Assembly: GCA_016719755.1 (NCBI GenBank) | Contig: JADJYM010000011.1 | Span: 62,001-126,000, forward strand | Reading direction: 5' to 3' | Length of the DNA stretch: 64,000 nucleotides | From: Novosphingobium sp. | GTDB taxonomy: Bacteria > Pseudomonadota > Alphaproteobacteria > Sphingomonadales > Sphingomonadaceae | Shown: piece by piece, positions 33,834 through 44,258 of the stretch | How the letters are laid out: the number at the start of each line of letters is the position of its first letter | Numbering within the stretch: the stretch's first letter is position 1 | Position numbers and translations under genes: made by a program | The notes under the pieces: model-generated | Database searches by the model: none | Told to the model about the DNA's origin: nothing | Seen by the model: only the letters and a program-made list of their open reading frames with translations

Positions 33834-34408
33834 CCGGCGAGCGCCTCGGCAATCGCGCGGCGCCAGTGCGAGGGGCCGTCCTCGACGCCTCCGGCGGTGC
33901 TTTCGATCCGCAGGGCGCCGCGTTCCAATGCGGGATCGGGCAGGACTTCCAGCCCCTCTGGCAGGCGCGCGGCGACCAGTGGCAGGTCATCGGGATGCAG
34001 CCGCAGCAGGCGCGCATCGTCGGCCCGCGCCAGCATCGCGGCGGCGCGTTCCACCCGCGCGGCCAGCGCGGCGGGATCGAGCGCGAGGGGCGCAATCGCC
34101 GCCTCGCACAGCGCCTCGACCGTGGCGTGGAGCTTCTGGCGCAGCTGTTCGGCCAGATCGGCGTCGAGCCGGGCGAGCGACAGTTCGATCCGCGCGCGGG
34201 CGGCCTCGTCCCCGGCCATGCGGGCCTCGGCTTCGGCCAGGGCTTCGGCGCGGCCTTGGTCATAGCCATCGGCCCAGGCCAGCGCGACCGGATCGGGGGC
34301 CTGCGCCTGCTGATCGGACGCGGGCGGCGGAGCGGCCCCGGCGGCAAAGCGCGGGTCGCTGGCAAAGCCGGTGCTGGCAGTGAAAGCGTCCAGCGGCAGG
34401 CTAGACAT
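33827..34408 (-). CDS. fliH: Flagellar assembly protein FliH
   Basis: A 193-residue protein. A Pro/Ala-rich N-terminus is followed by a helical stalk with glycine-spaced motifs (ALAWADGYDQGRAEALAEAEARM) and a C-terminal E2-like domain (ALDPAALAARVERAAAMLARADDARLLRLHPDDLPLVAARL). FliH is the peripheral stalk that regulates FliI and docks it on the C-ring. Assignment is mainly from position between fliG and fliI plus this layout. Confidence 0.85.
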   Translation of the reverse strand: MSSLPLDAFTASTGFASDPRFAAGAAPPPASDQQAQAPDPVALAWADGYDQGRAEALAEAEARMAGDEAARARIELSLARLDADLAEQLRQKLHATVEALCEAAIAPLALDPAALAARVERAAAMLARADDARLLRLHPDDLPLVAARLPEGLEVLPDPALERGALRIESTAGGVEDGPSHWRRAIAEALAGC

Positions 34409-35423
34409 ATTCGTCGTCCCCGCCCGCGCCGAACACGATCACCCCTTCGGCGGCGAGGCGGCGGGCGGCGGCGACGATGGCCTTCTGCGCCTCGACCACA
34501 TCGGCCATCTTCAGGCGGCCGCGCGCGGCGATCTCGTCCTTCACGCCGTCGGCGGCGCGGCTCGACATGGCGCGGAAGAACACGTCGCGCTGGTCCTCGG
34601 CAATGCCCTTCAGCGCATCGATCAGGGTATCGCTTTCCACCTCGCGCAGCAGCGAGCCCATTGCCTGCGGATCGAGCACGAAGAGGTGTTCGAACTTGAA
34701 CATCTCGTTCTCGATCTCGCGGGCGAGCGCCTTGTCGATCCGCCCAAGCTCCGGCATGATCCGCTTCTCGGCGGCCTTTCCGGCGTTGTTGATAATGTCG
34801 GCGGCGCCGCGCGCTCCGCCCATGGTGAGCGTGGCCTGGCCGTGGCTGGTGGCGATGCGCTGCTCCAGCAGTTCCTCCAGCATCGCAATCGCCTCGGTCG
34901 AAACCGGGCCGAGTGTGGCCACGCGGTGGACCACCTGCGGCTGCACGGCTGGCGGCAGGGCGTGGAGGACTTCGGCGGCGACTTCGGGTTCCAACTGGAC
35001 CAGCAGCACGGCAAGCGCCTGGGGGTGTTCATCCTTGACCAGCGGGATCAGCGCCTGCGGGGTAAGCCAGCGGACCAGCTCGATCGCGGGGCCGCGCTCC
35101 TCGCCCAGCGGCAGGATGCGCTGCATCATGCTTTCGGCCTTGACCTCGCCCACCGCGCTGGTGATCAGCGAGCGGACCTGCGCCGGGCGGTTGCCAGCGC
35201 TAATCCCCTGCCGCTCGGTGCTTTTCACGAAGCCGCTGATCGCCTGGGTGATCAGGTCCGGGCCGATCTCGCCCAGCAGGCACATCTTTTCGCCGAGCAG
35301 CTGGAGTTCGTGGGGTTCGAGCCGGGCCAGGATCGTCGCGGCCTGGGCCTCGTCCAGCAGCATGACCATCACCGCCGCGCGGGCGGCATCGTCAAGCGCG
35401 GGGAGAGTTGGGGCAACGTTCAT
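34401..35423 (-). CDS. fliG: Flagellar motor switch protein FliG
   Basis: A 340-residue FliG with N, middle and C domains. The middle domain has the EHPQALAVLLVQLEPEVAAEVL block (the EHPQ motif). The C-terminal torque helix region contains ALKGIAEDQRDVFFRAMSSRAADGVKDEI, the charged residues that meet MotA. FliG connects FliF to FliM and converts stator force to rotation. It shares one base with the fliF stop (TGATG). Confidence 0.95.
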   Translation of the reverse strand: MNVAPTLPALDDAARAAVMVMLLDEAQAATILARLEPHELQLLGEKMCLLGEIGPDLITQAISGFVKSTERQGISAGNRPAQVRSLITSAVGEVKAESMMQRILPLGEERGPAIELVRWLTPQALIPLVKDEHPQALAVLLVQLEPEVAAEVLHALPPAVQPQVVHRVATLGPVSTEAIAMLEELLEQRIATSHGQATLTMGGARGAADIINNAGKAAEKRIMPELGRIDKALAREIENEMFKFEHLFVLDPQAMGSLLREVESDTLIDALKGIAEDQRDVFFRAMSSRAADGVKDEIAARGRLKMADVVEAQKAIVAAARRLAAEGVIVFGAGGDDEYV

Positions 35424-37045
35424 CAGGCGGCTCCCTCGCGCGGCTGGGCGAGCATCTGGCGCAGCGCGTGGAGCGCGTCGTCAGGCTTTTCCTCGACAAT
35501 CCGCTGGGCCAGAGTGACCTGACGGCCAAGCAGTTCCGCATCGATCGCGCCGGTGGCGGGATCGCGGGCCGGATTGCTGTCTGCCATATCGGCCGGCTCG
35601 GCATTGTCCTCGGCGGGCGGCGCGGCGGGTTCCCGGCGCAGGGCCCTGAGCAGCGGGCGCACGCCCAGCAGCAGGACCAGCAGCACGGCGAGCAGCGCCA
35701 CGACCGAGCGGGCTAGGGTGGCGAACCACGGCATCTCGTAGAACGGCAGGGCATCATCGGCGACCGGCTCGAACGGGCGGACCATCACCTGAACCTGATC
35801 GCCGCGCTGGAGATTGGCCCCCGTCGCGGCGCTGACCAGGGCCTTGATCGCCTCGATATCGGCAGGCTTGCCGTTCTGCTTCATGGCTGCCTGGCTGATC
35901 GCCACGGCGACGGACAGGCGCTTGACGGCGCCGGGCTTGCTGTTGGCCACGGCAACCTCGCGGCCCAGTTCATAGGTCCGCGTGGCGCTGGATTCACCGT
36001 TCTGGACCGGCGCGGCGCCCGGCCCTTGCGTGCCCTGCGGCGGGCCGGGCTGGGCGGTGGTGGCGGGCGGCGGGGTGTTGGCCAGCACCCCGGGCACACC
36101 CGCAGCAGGGGCGGCGGCGGCGCTTTGCGAGGCGGCCTGCGTTTCGCTGCGCAGCACGCCCTGCTTGTCATAGCTTTCGCGCGCGGTGGTCACCTCGTTC
36201 TGGTCGAGTTCGACCTGGATCTCGCTGGTGAAATTGCCCGCGCCCAGCATCGGGGTCAGCAACTGGTCAAGCTGGGTGCGCAGCTTTTCTTCCATCCGGC
36301 CCTGCAATTCCAGGTGGTCGGCATCCTGCCCGCCCTTCTGCGAGAGCAGCCGACCGTGTTGGTCGGCCACGCGGACCGCATCGGGCGACATCCCCGGCAC
36401 CGATCCGGCGACAAGGTTGACGATCGCGGAAACCTGGCTGTCGGCCAGTTGCCGCCCGCGCGCCATGCGGACCATGACCGAGGCGCTGGGGGGCGAATCC
36501 TCGCGCACGAAGACCGACTTGCTCGCCTCGGCGAGGTGGACTCGGACGGCTTCGACGCCCTCGATCTCCTGGATTGTCAGGGTCAGTTCGTGTTCCCGCG
36601 CGGCGCGCAGGCGCTCACCCTCCAGCGTCCGGCTGGCACCCAGCGGCAGGCTGTCGAGCGAGGCGGGCGCGTCCGGGCTGGCGAGCGCTCCGTCCGAGGC
36701 GACCAGCATCCGCGCGCGGTGGAAATCGCCTTCATCGACGGAGAGCGCGCCGGTCTGGTTGTCGATGGCATAGCCGATCCCCGCCTTGTCGAGGCTGGAG
36801 ACAACCGAGGCGCGCTCGCTGTCGCCCAGTTCGGAATAGAGCACGCGTTGCGGCGCGGGCGAAAGCAGCGCCCAGGTCAGCGCCACCCCGCCCAGCGCTG
36901 AAAGGCCCAGGAACCACGGCAGCGCCCGCCGCGCGGCGGGCTGACTGGCCAGGCCGCGCAGCCGTTCCAGCGCGTTGGCGGGGGTCAGCGGCGCCAGCGG
37001 CGCGCCGGAAAGCCCCGGTGAAGGGGCGGGAACAAGCTCGCTCAT
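35423..37045 (-). CDS. fliF: Flagellar MS-ring protein FliF
   Basis: A 540-residue ring protein. The two membrane segments are about residues 40-62 (PWFLGLSALGGVALTWALL) and 450-470 (LARSVVALLAVLLVLLLGV). Between them lie ring-building motifs (SVMVRMARGRQLADSQVSAIVNLVAGSVPGMSPDAVRVADQHGRLL). The cytoplasmic tail binds FliG. FliF is the base on which the rotor and export gate assemble. fliE ends 3 bp upstream and fliG is coupled downstream. Confidence 0.95.
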   Translation of the reverse strand: MSELVPAPSPGLSGAPLAPLTPANALERLRGLASQPAARRALPWFLGLSALGGVALTWALLSPAPQRVLYSELGDSERASVVSSLDKAGIGYAIDNQTGALSVDEGDFHRARMLVASDGALASPDAPASLDSLPLGASRTLEGERLRAAREHELTLTIQEIEGVEAVRVHLAEASKSVFVREDSPPSASVMVRMARGRQLADSQVSAIVNLVAGSVPGMSPDAVRVADQHGRLLSQKGGQDADHLELQGRMEEKLRTQLDQLLTPMLGAGNFTSEIQVELDQNEVTTARESYDKQGVLRSETQAASQSAAAAPAAGVPGVLANTPPPATTAQPGPPQGTQGPGAAPVQNGESSATRTYELGREVAVANSKPGAVKRLSVAVAISQAAMKQNGKPADIEAIKALVSAATGANLQRGDQVQVMVRPFEPVADDALPFYEMPWFATLARSVVALLAVLLVLLLGVRPLLRALRREPAAPPAEDNAEPADMADSNPARDPATGAIDAELLGRQVTLAQRIVEEKPDDALHALRQMLAQPREGAA

Positions 37046-37048
37046 CTA

Positions 37049-37407
37049 TCAGACCCCCATCCGCATGATGTCCTGGTAGGCCGAAAGCAGCCGGTTCCTG
37101 ACCTGGAGGGTCGCCTCGAAAGCGATCCCCGATTCCTGCCGGGCCAGCATCACCTGGGCGATATCGGTCACCTCGCCGCGCTCGTAACCGGCGCTGAGGG
37201 TTTCGGACTTTTTCTGGACCTCGGCCACTCCGTCGAGCGCGTTCTTGAGCGCGTCGGTAAAGCCCGATCCGGTGCCCTGCGCGGGCGCGGTTTCCTGGGT
37301 GCTTGCGGTGTGGACCTGCTGGAGCAGCTGCGACCGGTCCAGGATCTGCTGGCGCATGGCGAGGATCTGGTTGATCCCGCCGCCCGCGCCGATGCCGCCG
37401 ATGCCGC

Positions 37408-37411
<4 letters not shown>
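37049..37411 (-). CDS. fliE: Flagellar hook-basal body protein FliE
   Basis: A 120-residue protein with the FliE C-terminal signature KSETLSAGYERGEVTDIAQVMLARQESGIAFEATLQVRNRLLSAYQDIMRM. It joins the MS ring to the rod and is the first exported rod component. Its ATG overlaps the stop of the sigma-54 activator (ATGA), so regulator and basal body genes are cotranscribed. Confidence 0.93.
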
Positions 37412-38664
<1,253 letters not shown>

Positions 38665-38821
38665 TTGGGAACCCCCCGGTTAACCATCTCGATGGCCGGG
38701 TAATGCGCGCAGAACGTCAAACGCTCCGGTAATTTAAGGCCCTGTAAAAACACCTAATTATCTGGCGCCGGGCAAGCGGGCAAAGCGCGGAGGCAGGTCC
38801 GGACGGCTATCGGGAACAGCC

Positions 38822-38849
38822 CTTAAATTCCCCGCATTCCTGCCGCTCT
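38822..38849 (+). promoter_or_regulatory. Sigma-28 (FliA) type promoter of fliC
   Basis: CTTAAATTCC followed by CTGCCGCTCT in a 28-bp window, with the same spacing as before fliD and flgM, 68 bp before the flagellin ATG. This is the expected place for FliA control. Confidence 0.6.
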
Positions 38850-38917
38850 TTGCCATGGCAGCCGCGCCGGATGGTCCGACACGGCTTGCGATACGGGACT
38901 ATCCACGGGAGTCATTC

Positions 38918-39742
38918 ATGGCTGTTATCAACACCAACATTTCCGCGATCAAGGCCGCCAACGCCTCGAACTCTGCCGCCAAGGCGCTCGGTACGGCGAT
39001 GGAACGCCTGTCGACCGGCAAGCGCATCAACGGCGCCAAGGACGACGCCGCCGGCCTTGCCATCGCCACCTCGATGACCGCGCAGGTTCGCGGCATGAGC
39101 CAGGGCATCCGCAACGCCAATGATGGCATTTCGCTGGCCCAGACCGCCGAAGGCGCGCTGAGCGAGGTTTCGAACATGCTGCAGCGGGTCCGCGAACTGG
39201 CCGTGCAGAGCTCTTCGGGCACCTATCAGGCGTCTGACCGCACCGCGATGCAGTCGGAAGTGACCGCGCTGACCAACCAGATCAGCGACGTTCTGGCCAA
39301 CACCGAATTCAACGGCAACACCCTGTTTTCGACCACCGCGGGCACCGATGTCACGTTCGACATCCAGACCGGCGCCAACTCGGGCGAAACCGTTACCCTG
39401 ACCTCGACCGCGATCGACGGCGCCAACATCTCGGCCACCGCGCTTGACGTAACCTCGGCCACCGCCGCATCGACCACGATCGACAATGTCGACCTGGCTC
39501 TGGCGGACGTCAACGCCTCGCGCGCCGGGCTTGGTGCGGGCCAGAACCGCCTTGAATCGGCGGTCAACAACCTGACCAACAACGTCACCAACCTGTCTGA
39601 TGCGCGCAGCCGGATCGAGGATACCGACTATTCGTCGGAAACCACCGCGATGGCCAAGGCGCAGATCCTCAGCCAGGCCTCGACCGCGATGATCGCCCAG
39701 GCCAACCAGAGCCAGCAGAACGTGCTCTCGCTGCTCCGCTAA
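38918..39742 (+). CDS. fliC: Flagellin
   Basis: A 274-residue flagellin with conserved N-terminal ([20 protein letters not shown]...[22 protein letters not shown]) and C-terminal ([25 protein letters not shown]...QNVLSLLR) coiled-coil domains. There is only a short variable middle, so the filament should be thin and plain. It is the main filament subunit, exported unfolded with FliS. A FliA-type promoter lies upstream and a strong terminator 44 bp after the stop, so it is a single-gene unit. Confidence 0.97.
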   Translation: MAVINTNISAIKAANASNSAAKALGTAMERLSTGKRINGAKDDAAGLAIATSMTAQVRGMSQGIRNANDGISLAQTAEGALSEVSNMLQRVRELAVQSSSGTYQASDRTAMQSEVTALTNQISDVLANTEFNGNTLFSTTAGTDVTFDIQTGANSGETVTLTSTAIDGANISATALDVTSATAASTTIDNVDLALADVNASRAGLGAGQNRLESAVNNLTNNVTNLSDARSRIEDTDYSSETTAMAKAQILSQASTAMIAQANQSQQNVLSLLR

Positions 39743-39785
39743 GGACCCACGCGGCAGCAGACCCATTGCCTGTCCTTCCAGGCAT

Positions 39786-39820
39786 GGCCCGGCGGTTCCC
39801 CCCGAACCGCCGGGCCTTTC
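39786..39820 (+). terminator. Rho-independent terminator of fliC
   Basis: A perfect 13-bp stem (GGCCCGGCGGTTC with GAACCGCCGGGCC) closes a 5-nt C-rich loop and is followed by TTTC. It is a clear, very stable terminator for an abundant mRNA. Confidence 0.85.
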
Positions 39821-39887
39821 CGCGTGCCCGCTTGCCCAGGCGGCGGCGCTGCAATAGCAGTTGGCCGACAAGCAAGGGGGGGCGGGA

Positions 39888-41369
39888 ATGGCAGGCTATA
39901 TCGGCGCGATCGATCAGGGGACGACCAGCACCCGGTTCATCGTGTTCGACCATGCGGGCGCCATCGTCGCGCTAGACCAGATGGAGCACCGGCAGATCAT
40001 GCCCCGGCCCGGCTGGGTGGAACATGACGCCGCCGAAATTTGGGCCAACACGCAGGCGGTGATTGCCGGGGCACTGGAGCGGGCGGGGCTGACGCCCGGC
40101 GATCTTGCCGCCGTGGGCATCACCAACCAGCGCGAAACCACCGTGCTGTGGGACCGGGAGAGCGGACAGCCGGTCCACAACGCGATTGTCTGGATGGACA
40201 CCCGCACCGACAAGCTGGTGGAGCAGCTTGCGGCCGAAGGCGGGCAGGACCGCCTGCGCGGCAGGACCGGGCTGCCGCTGGCGACCTATTTTTCCGGCCT
40301 CAAGCTGCGCTGGCTGCTGGATGAGGTGCCGCTCGCGCCCGCCCGGGCCGATGCGGGGGAGCTCTTGTTCGGCACGATCGACAGCTGGCTCGCCTGGAAC
40401 CTGACAGGGCTGCACGTCACCGATGTCACCAATGCCTCGCGCACCCAGCTGATGAACCTTGAAACGCTGGGCTGGGACGATGAAATCCTGGCCCTGCTGG
40501 ACATTCCGCGCGCCTGCCTGCCGCAGATCCGGTCATCGAGCGAAGTCTATGGCACGTGCCGGGGCGTGCTGGAGGGTGTGCCGCTGGCGGGCATCCTGGG
40601 GGATCAGCAGGCCGCGCTGTTCGGGCAGGCCTGCCTGGCGCCGGGCGAGGCGAAGAACACCTATGGCACCGGCTGCTTCATGCTGATGAACACCGGCACA
40701 CGTCCGTTTGCCTCCACCTCCGGGCTGCTCACCACGCTGGGTTACAAGCTGGGGGATGCGCCCGCGGTCTATGCGCTGGAAGGATCGATCTCGATCGCCG
40801 GGGCGCTGGTCCAGTGGCTGCGCGACAATCTGGGACTGATCGCCAACGCGGCGGAGATCGAGGCGCTGGCCGCCAGCGTGCCGGACAATGGCGACGTCTA
40901 TTTCGTGCCTGCCTTTTCCGGGCTCTACGCCCCGCACTGGCAAAGCGGCGCGCGCGGGGTGATCGCGGGCCTCACCCGGTTCGCAGGCAAGGGCCATCTT
41001 GCCCGCGCCGCGCTGGAAGCGACGGCGTTTCAGACCCGCGAAGTGCTGGATGCGATGGCGCGCGATTCCGGCGTCGCCATCACCGAACTCAGGACCGATG
41101 GCGGCATGGTGGTCAACGAACTGCTGATGCAGTTCCAGGCCGACATCCTGGGCGTGCCGGTGGTCCGCCCCAGGGTGATCGAAACGACCGCGCTGGGCGC
41201 TGCCTATGCGGCGGGACTGGCGGTTGGCTACTGGGCCTCAACCGATGATATCCGCACCAACTGGGGCGAGGACAAGCGCTGGCGCCCGGACATGGCCGAG
41301 GATCGCCGCGCCGCGCTTTACGGCAGGTGGAACAAGGCGGTGACCCGGGCGATGGACTGGGTGGACTGA
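39888..41369 (+). CDS. glpK: Glycerol kinase
   Basis: A 493-residue FGGY-family kinase. The start [21 protein letters not shown] is the glycerol kinase signature. Further matches are [47 protein letters not shown] and [27 protein letters not shown]. It phosphorylates glycerol to glycerol-3-phosphate. I chose the ATG at 39888 (MAGYIGAID), preceded by GGCGGGA. It is isolated inside the flagellar island; no glpF or glpD is seen. Confidence 0.95.
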   Translation: MAGYIGAIDQGTTSTRFIVFDHAGAIVALDQMEHRQIMPRPGWVEHDAAEIWANTQAVIAGALERAGLTPGDLAAVGITNQRETTVLWDRESGQPVHNAIVWMDTRTDKLVEQLAAEGGQDRLRGRTGLPLATYFSGLKLRWLLDEVPLAPARADAGELLFGTIDSWLAWNLTGLHVTDVTNASRTQLMNLETLGWDDEILALLDIPRACLPQIRSSSEVYGTCRGVLEGVPLAGILGDQQAALFGQACLAPGEAKNTYGTGCFMLMNTGTRPFASTSGLLTTLGYKLGDAPAVYALEGSISIAGALVQWLRDNLGLIANAAEIEALAASVPDNGDVYFVPAFSGLYAPHWQSGARGVIAGLTRFAGKGHLARAALEATAFQTREVLDAMARDSGVAITELRTDGGMVVNELLMQFQADILGVPVVRPRVIETTALGAAYAAGLAVGYWASTDDIRTNWGEDKRWRPDMAEDRRAALYGRWNKAVTRAMDWVD

Positions 41370-41390
41370 GGGGCCGGGCGCTGGCCGCCT

Positions 41391-41480
41391 CTGGATTGCT
41401 TCGCTACGCTCGCAATGACGAAGATGAAGGGACTACACCTTCTTCGTCATTGCGAGGGCCGCAGGCCCGCGGCAATCCGA
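41391..41480. repeat. Palindromic dispersed repeat after glpK
   Basis: The outer arms are GGATTGC and GCAATCC. The inner arms CGCAATGACGAAG and CTTCGTCATTGCG flank about 14 nt. It shares the CGTCATTGCGAG and GGCAATCC modules with the repeat at 49593-49674. It lies between convergent genes and may also act as a bidirectional terminator. Confidence 0.8.
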
Positions 41481-41505
41481 GAGCGGTCAGCACCACCGCG
41501 CCATC

Positions 41506-42666
41506 TTACCCCAGCACCAGCACATTGTTTTCCCGCACGATCGGCCACGCGGTGGCGATTGCCATCATCGCCGCGCCGCCGGTACGCGCCAGCAGGGCAT
41601 CCAGCCGCGCCTTGGCCGCATCGTCCAGAGCGGCGGCGGCAGCCTGCGCGCGGGCGAAGTGCCACAGCGAGTGGGGATGGCTGCCGCGCCGCATCGTCAC
41701 CCCGCGCCAGGGATACTCGATCCGCCCGACATGGGGATGAACCGAGCGCCCGCCATCGTGCGACACCACCGTGCCGGGCGCCGGGTCTGCCAGCCCGGCC
41801 AGCCAGCGGTCGAACTGCGCGGCGTCCGCCTCGAGGCCCGGTCCCCAGTGGGCGAAGACAGCGGCCAGCACCGCTTCCAGCGTTGCGGGGATCGCGTCGC
41901 CTGTCGGCCAGGCGGCGCCGGTATCGGCATAGTCATTGTCGGCAATCGGCGCGACGTTCATCCGTTCGGTCCAGCGCGCCACATTGGGGGCGGTGGTGCG
42001 CATCAGGAAGCCGGGCACCGGATCGCGCGCGAGATGGGCATAGAGCGGGGCCATCATCCCGAAGTCAGCCAGGCCCGGCCGCCCGCCCATCAGGTAGGGA
42101 TGCACGCGGAAATGCGCCTCCAGCAGGCCCAGCAGTTCCTTGTAGCTGTCCTCCATTGCCGGGATCACCTCGCTCGTCACGCCAAGTCCGGGCAGGAAAC
42201 CATTGAATTTGCCCATCAGCATTTCGGCGGCGGCAAGCCGGTTTTCATAAGGCATCGAGACAGGGATCGCGCGGGCGAACTCGGCGCGCAGGAACGCCTC
42301 CTGCTCGGCGCGGTAAGACCAGCGGTAATGCATCGCCAGCGGCATGAAATAGTTGGAGCCGAAGGCATCGAGGATCAGCGAGACGACATGCTGCACGCCG
42401 CCCGCCGGCTCCATTGCCGGGCCATCGGCAAAGCGCGCCTCGCAATGGTCGATGATCGCGGTGCAGTCCTGGATCAGTTCGCCTTCGGGCGTTTCGACGA
42501 CGGGGATCACCATGTGCCCGACCTGCGGCACGACTTCGCCCAGAAAGCGCGGATCGGAGGCCAGCAGCTCGTCGAACGGCACCTGCTTCTTGATCAGGTA
42601 GGAGCGCGCCTTGCCGGTATAAAGCGAATGCGGCGTTCCCCACAGCGTATAGCGTTGCGTCGTCAT
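41506..42666 (-). CDS. Glutathione S-transferase-like protein
   Basis: A 386-residue protein. The N-terminal thioredoxin-like GST domain (YTLWGTPHSLYTGKARSYLIKK, VIPVVETPEGELIQDCTAIIDHCEARF) is followed by an unusually long helical region with GGRPGLADFGMMAPLYAHLARDP, the GST C-domain motif. The last 130 residues extend beyond ordinary GSTs, a layout I recall for large GST-like proteins in sphingomonads. I chose the ATG at 42666, behind CGGGAGGATC; a TTG sits one codon upstream. Substrate unknown. It follows the DJ-1/PfpI gene. Confidence 0.8.
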   Translation of the reverse strand: MTTQRYTLWGTPHSLYTGKARSYLIKKQVPFDELLASDPRFLGEVVPQVGHMVIPVVETPEGELIQDCTAIIDHCEARFADGPAMEPAGGVQHVVSLILDAFGSNYFMPLAMHYRWSYRAEQEAFLRAEFARAIPVSMPYENRLAAAEMLMGKFNGFLPGLGVTSEVIPAMEDSYKELLGLLEAHFRVHPYLMGGRPGLADFGMMAPLYAHLARDPVPGFLMRTTAPNVARWTERMNVAPIADNDYADTGAAWPTGDAIPATLEAVLAAVFAHWGPGLEADAAQFDRWLAGLADPAPGTVVSHDGGRSVHPHVGRIEYPWRGVTMRRGSHPHSLWHFARAQAAAAALDDAAKARLDALLARTGGAAMMAIATAWPIVRENNVLVLG

Positions 42667-42680
42667 CAATGATCCTCCCG

Positions 42681-42700
42681 TTTAGGGTATATACCCTAAA
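42681..42700. promoter_or_regulatory. Perfect 20-bp palindrome, candidate operator
   Basis: TTTAGGGTATATACCCTAAA is exactly self-complementary. It overlaps the last codons and stop of the DJ-1/PfpI gene and ends 15 bp before the GST-like ATG. It could be an operator for the downstream gene. No regulator gene is adjacent. Confidence 0.45.
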
Positions 42701-43365
42701 CGATGCGCCGATGCGATCAAGTCCGCCTTGCGGGTGGGGGCAAGCCGGTCCGCGCGCCGGGTGTAGACGCCGACCAGCGCCTCGCCCGCCTTGGCCGGAC
42801 TGCCGGCATCGAACGGCGGGGCTGGATCGTATTCCAGCGCGAGCTGGACCGCGCGGGCCGTGTCTTCCCCGGCGATCCGCGCCATCAGGGCCAGCGCGAA
42901 GTCGATTCCCGCCGTGACCCCGCCGCCGGTCGCGCGGTTGCGGTCGATCACGTGGCGGGCCTGGACCGGCTCGGCCCCGAACAGCGGCAGCATATCGTGC
43001 CAGGCCCAGTGCGTGGTCGCCTTGTAGCCGCGCAGCAGCCCCGCCGCGCCCAGCACCAGCGCGCCGGTGCAGACGCTGGTCACCCACTGCGCCTCGGCGC
43101 CGACCTGCCGCACCCAGTCGAGCGCGGGGGCGTGGTCGATGACAGCGGAAATGCCCATGCCGCCCGGCACGCAGAGCAGGTCGGCGCGCGGGACCTGGGC
43201 AAAGGTTGCGGTTGGCAGGATCGCAAAGCCCGCGTCGGTTGGCACGGGATCGGGGGTTTCCCAGACGAGATCGACCTTTGCCCCCGGCAGGCGCGAAAGG
43301 AACTGGGCGGGGCCGGTCAGGTCCAGCTGGGTGACGCCGGGGAACAGCAGGAAGGCGATGTGCAT
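42682..43365 (-). CDS. DJ-1/PfpI-family protein, isonitrile hydratase-like
   Basis: A 227-residue DJ-1/PfpI protein. The start MHIAFLLFPGVTQLDLTGPAQFLSR and the nucleophile-elbow region VTSVCTGALVLGAAGLLRGYKATTHW, with Cys in VCTG, match InhA-type isonitrile hydratases and the N-domain of GlxA regulators. There is no AraC DNA-binding domain, so an enzymatic role is more likely. I chose the ATG at 43365. It is encoded between motB and the GST-like gene on the same strand. Confidence 0.82.
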   Translation of the reverse strand: MHIAFLLFPGVTQLDLTGPAQFLSRLPGAKVDLVWETPDPVPTDAGFAILPTATFAQVPRADLLCVPGGMGISAVIDHAPALDWVRQVGAEAQWVTSVCTGALVLGAAGLLRGYKATTHWAWHDMLPLFGAEPVQARHVIDRNRATGGGVTAGIDFALALMARIAGEDTARAVQLALEYDPAPPFDAGSPAKAGEALVGVYTRRADRLAPTRKADLIASAHRLGYIP

Positions 43366-43409
43366 GGCCGCGATCCTTGCACTATCGCCCCGGCGCGGCA
43401 ACCGGCGGC

Positions 43410-44255
43410 TTAGCGCAGCAGCAGGATCGAGATCCGGCGGTTGCGCGGGTCCTGCGGGTTGTCGCGGACCAGCGGTTCGCGGTCGGCCACGCCCTCAATC
43501 CGGCGAAAGCGGTCCTCGGCCACGCCCTGGCGCAGCAGGGCCTGGCGGGTGGCTTCGGCCCGGCCGGCGGAAAGCGACCAGTTGTTGGCCCCCAGACCGC
43601 CTTTCCACGGCAAGGCATCGGTATGGCCCCGGACCGTCAGTTCCCCCGGCTCGCCGCTGACCACCTGGCCCAGCACCCTCAGCAGTTCGGCGGCATCGCC
43701 GGTCAGCACCGTGGTGCCAAGCTGGAACATCGAGAAGTCGGCATCGTCGACCAGATCGATGCGGATGCCCTGCGCGGTATCGACCATCCGCACCTGCCGG
43801 GAGAGGCGGGCAATCCGCTGGTTCTGCGCCAGCTTGGCCTCAAGCCGCTTCTGCATCGATTCGACCCGCTTGGCGCGCTGCGCGCCTTCCTTCGGCCCGC
43901 CGGTGGTATCAAGCGGAATGGTCATCGCCTTGTTGCCGGTCTGCCCGGCGCGGTTGGGGTAATTGTCCACATCGGTGATCGATGAACCGCCCAGCATCCC
44001 GTTGGACCCGGCGCTTTCCTGCTTCAGCTTGACCAGAGTGGGGGTGAAATAGTCGGCCAGGCCCTTGCGCTGCTTTTCGGTTGTCGCGCCCAGCAGCCAC
44101 AGCAGCAGGAAGAAGGCCATCATCGCGGTGACGAAGTCGGCATAGGCCACCTTCCACGCGCCGCCGTGGTGGCCGCCTTCGACCACGGTGATCTTCTTGA
44201 CGATGATCGGGCGCGGCGGTTCGTTCTTGCCGCGCGCAGCGGGCTTGGCGGCCAT
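43410..44255 (-). CDS. motB: Flagellar motor stator protein MotB
   Basis: A 281-residue stator subunit. The N-terminal membrane segment contains the proton-carrying aspartate D40 (WKVAYADFVTAMMAFFLLLWLLG). A long linker leads to a C-terminal OmpA-like peptidoglycan-binding domain (LTVRGHTDALPWKGGLGANNWSLSAGRAEATRQALL). It anchors MotA to the cell wall. It starts 3 bp after the motA stop and ends the flg-mot run. Confidence 0.95.
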   Translation of the reverse strand: MAAKPAARGKNEPPRPIIVKKITVVEGGHHGGAWKVAYADFVTAMMAFFLLLWLLGATTEKQRKGLADYFTPTLVKLKQESAGSNGMLGGSSITDVDNYPNRAGQTGNKAMTIPLDTTGGPKEGAQRAKRVESMQKRLEAKLAQNQRIARLSRQVRMVDTAQGIRIDLVDDADFSMFQLGTTVLTGDAAELLRVLGQVVSGEPGELTVRGHTDALPWKGGLGANNWSLSAGRAEATRQALLRQGVAEDRFRRIEGVADREPLVRDNPQDPRNRRISILLLR

Positions 44256-44258
44256 GGC

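Noticed and set aside
30584-34265. Long plus-strand frames over fliK, fliJ, fliI and fliH
   Set aside because: They lie opposite well-supported flagellar genes and read as Gly/Arg-rich repeats.
38764-38779. Sigma-54 site TGGCGCCGGGCAAGCG before fliC
   Set aside because: Only GG and GC dinucleotides fit; the sigma-28-type site nearby is a better explanation.
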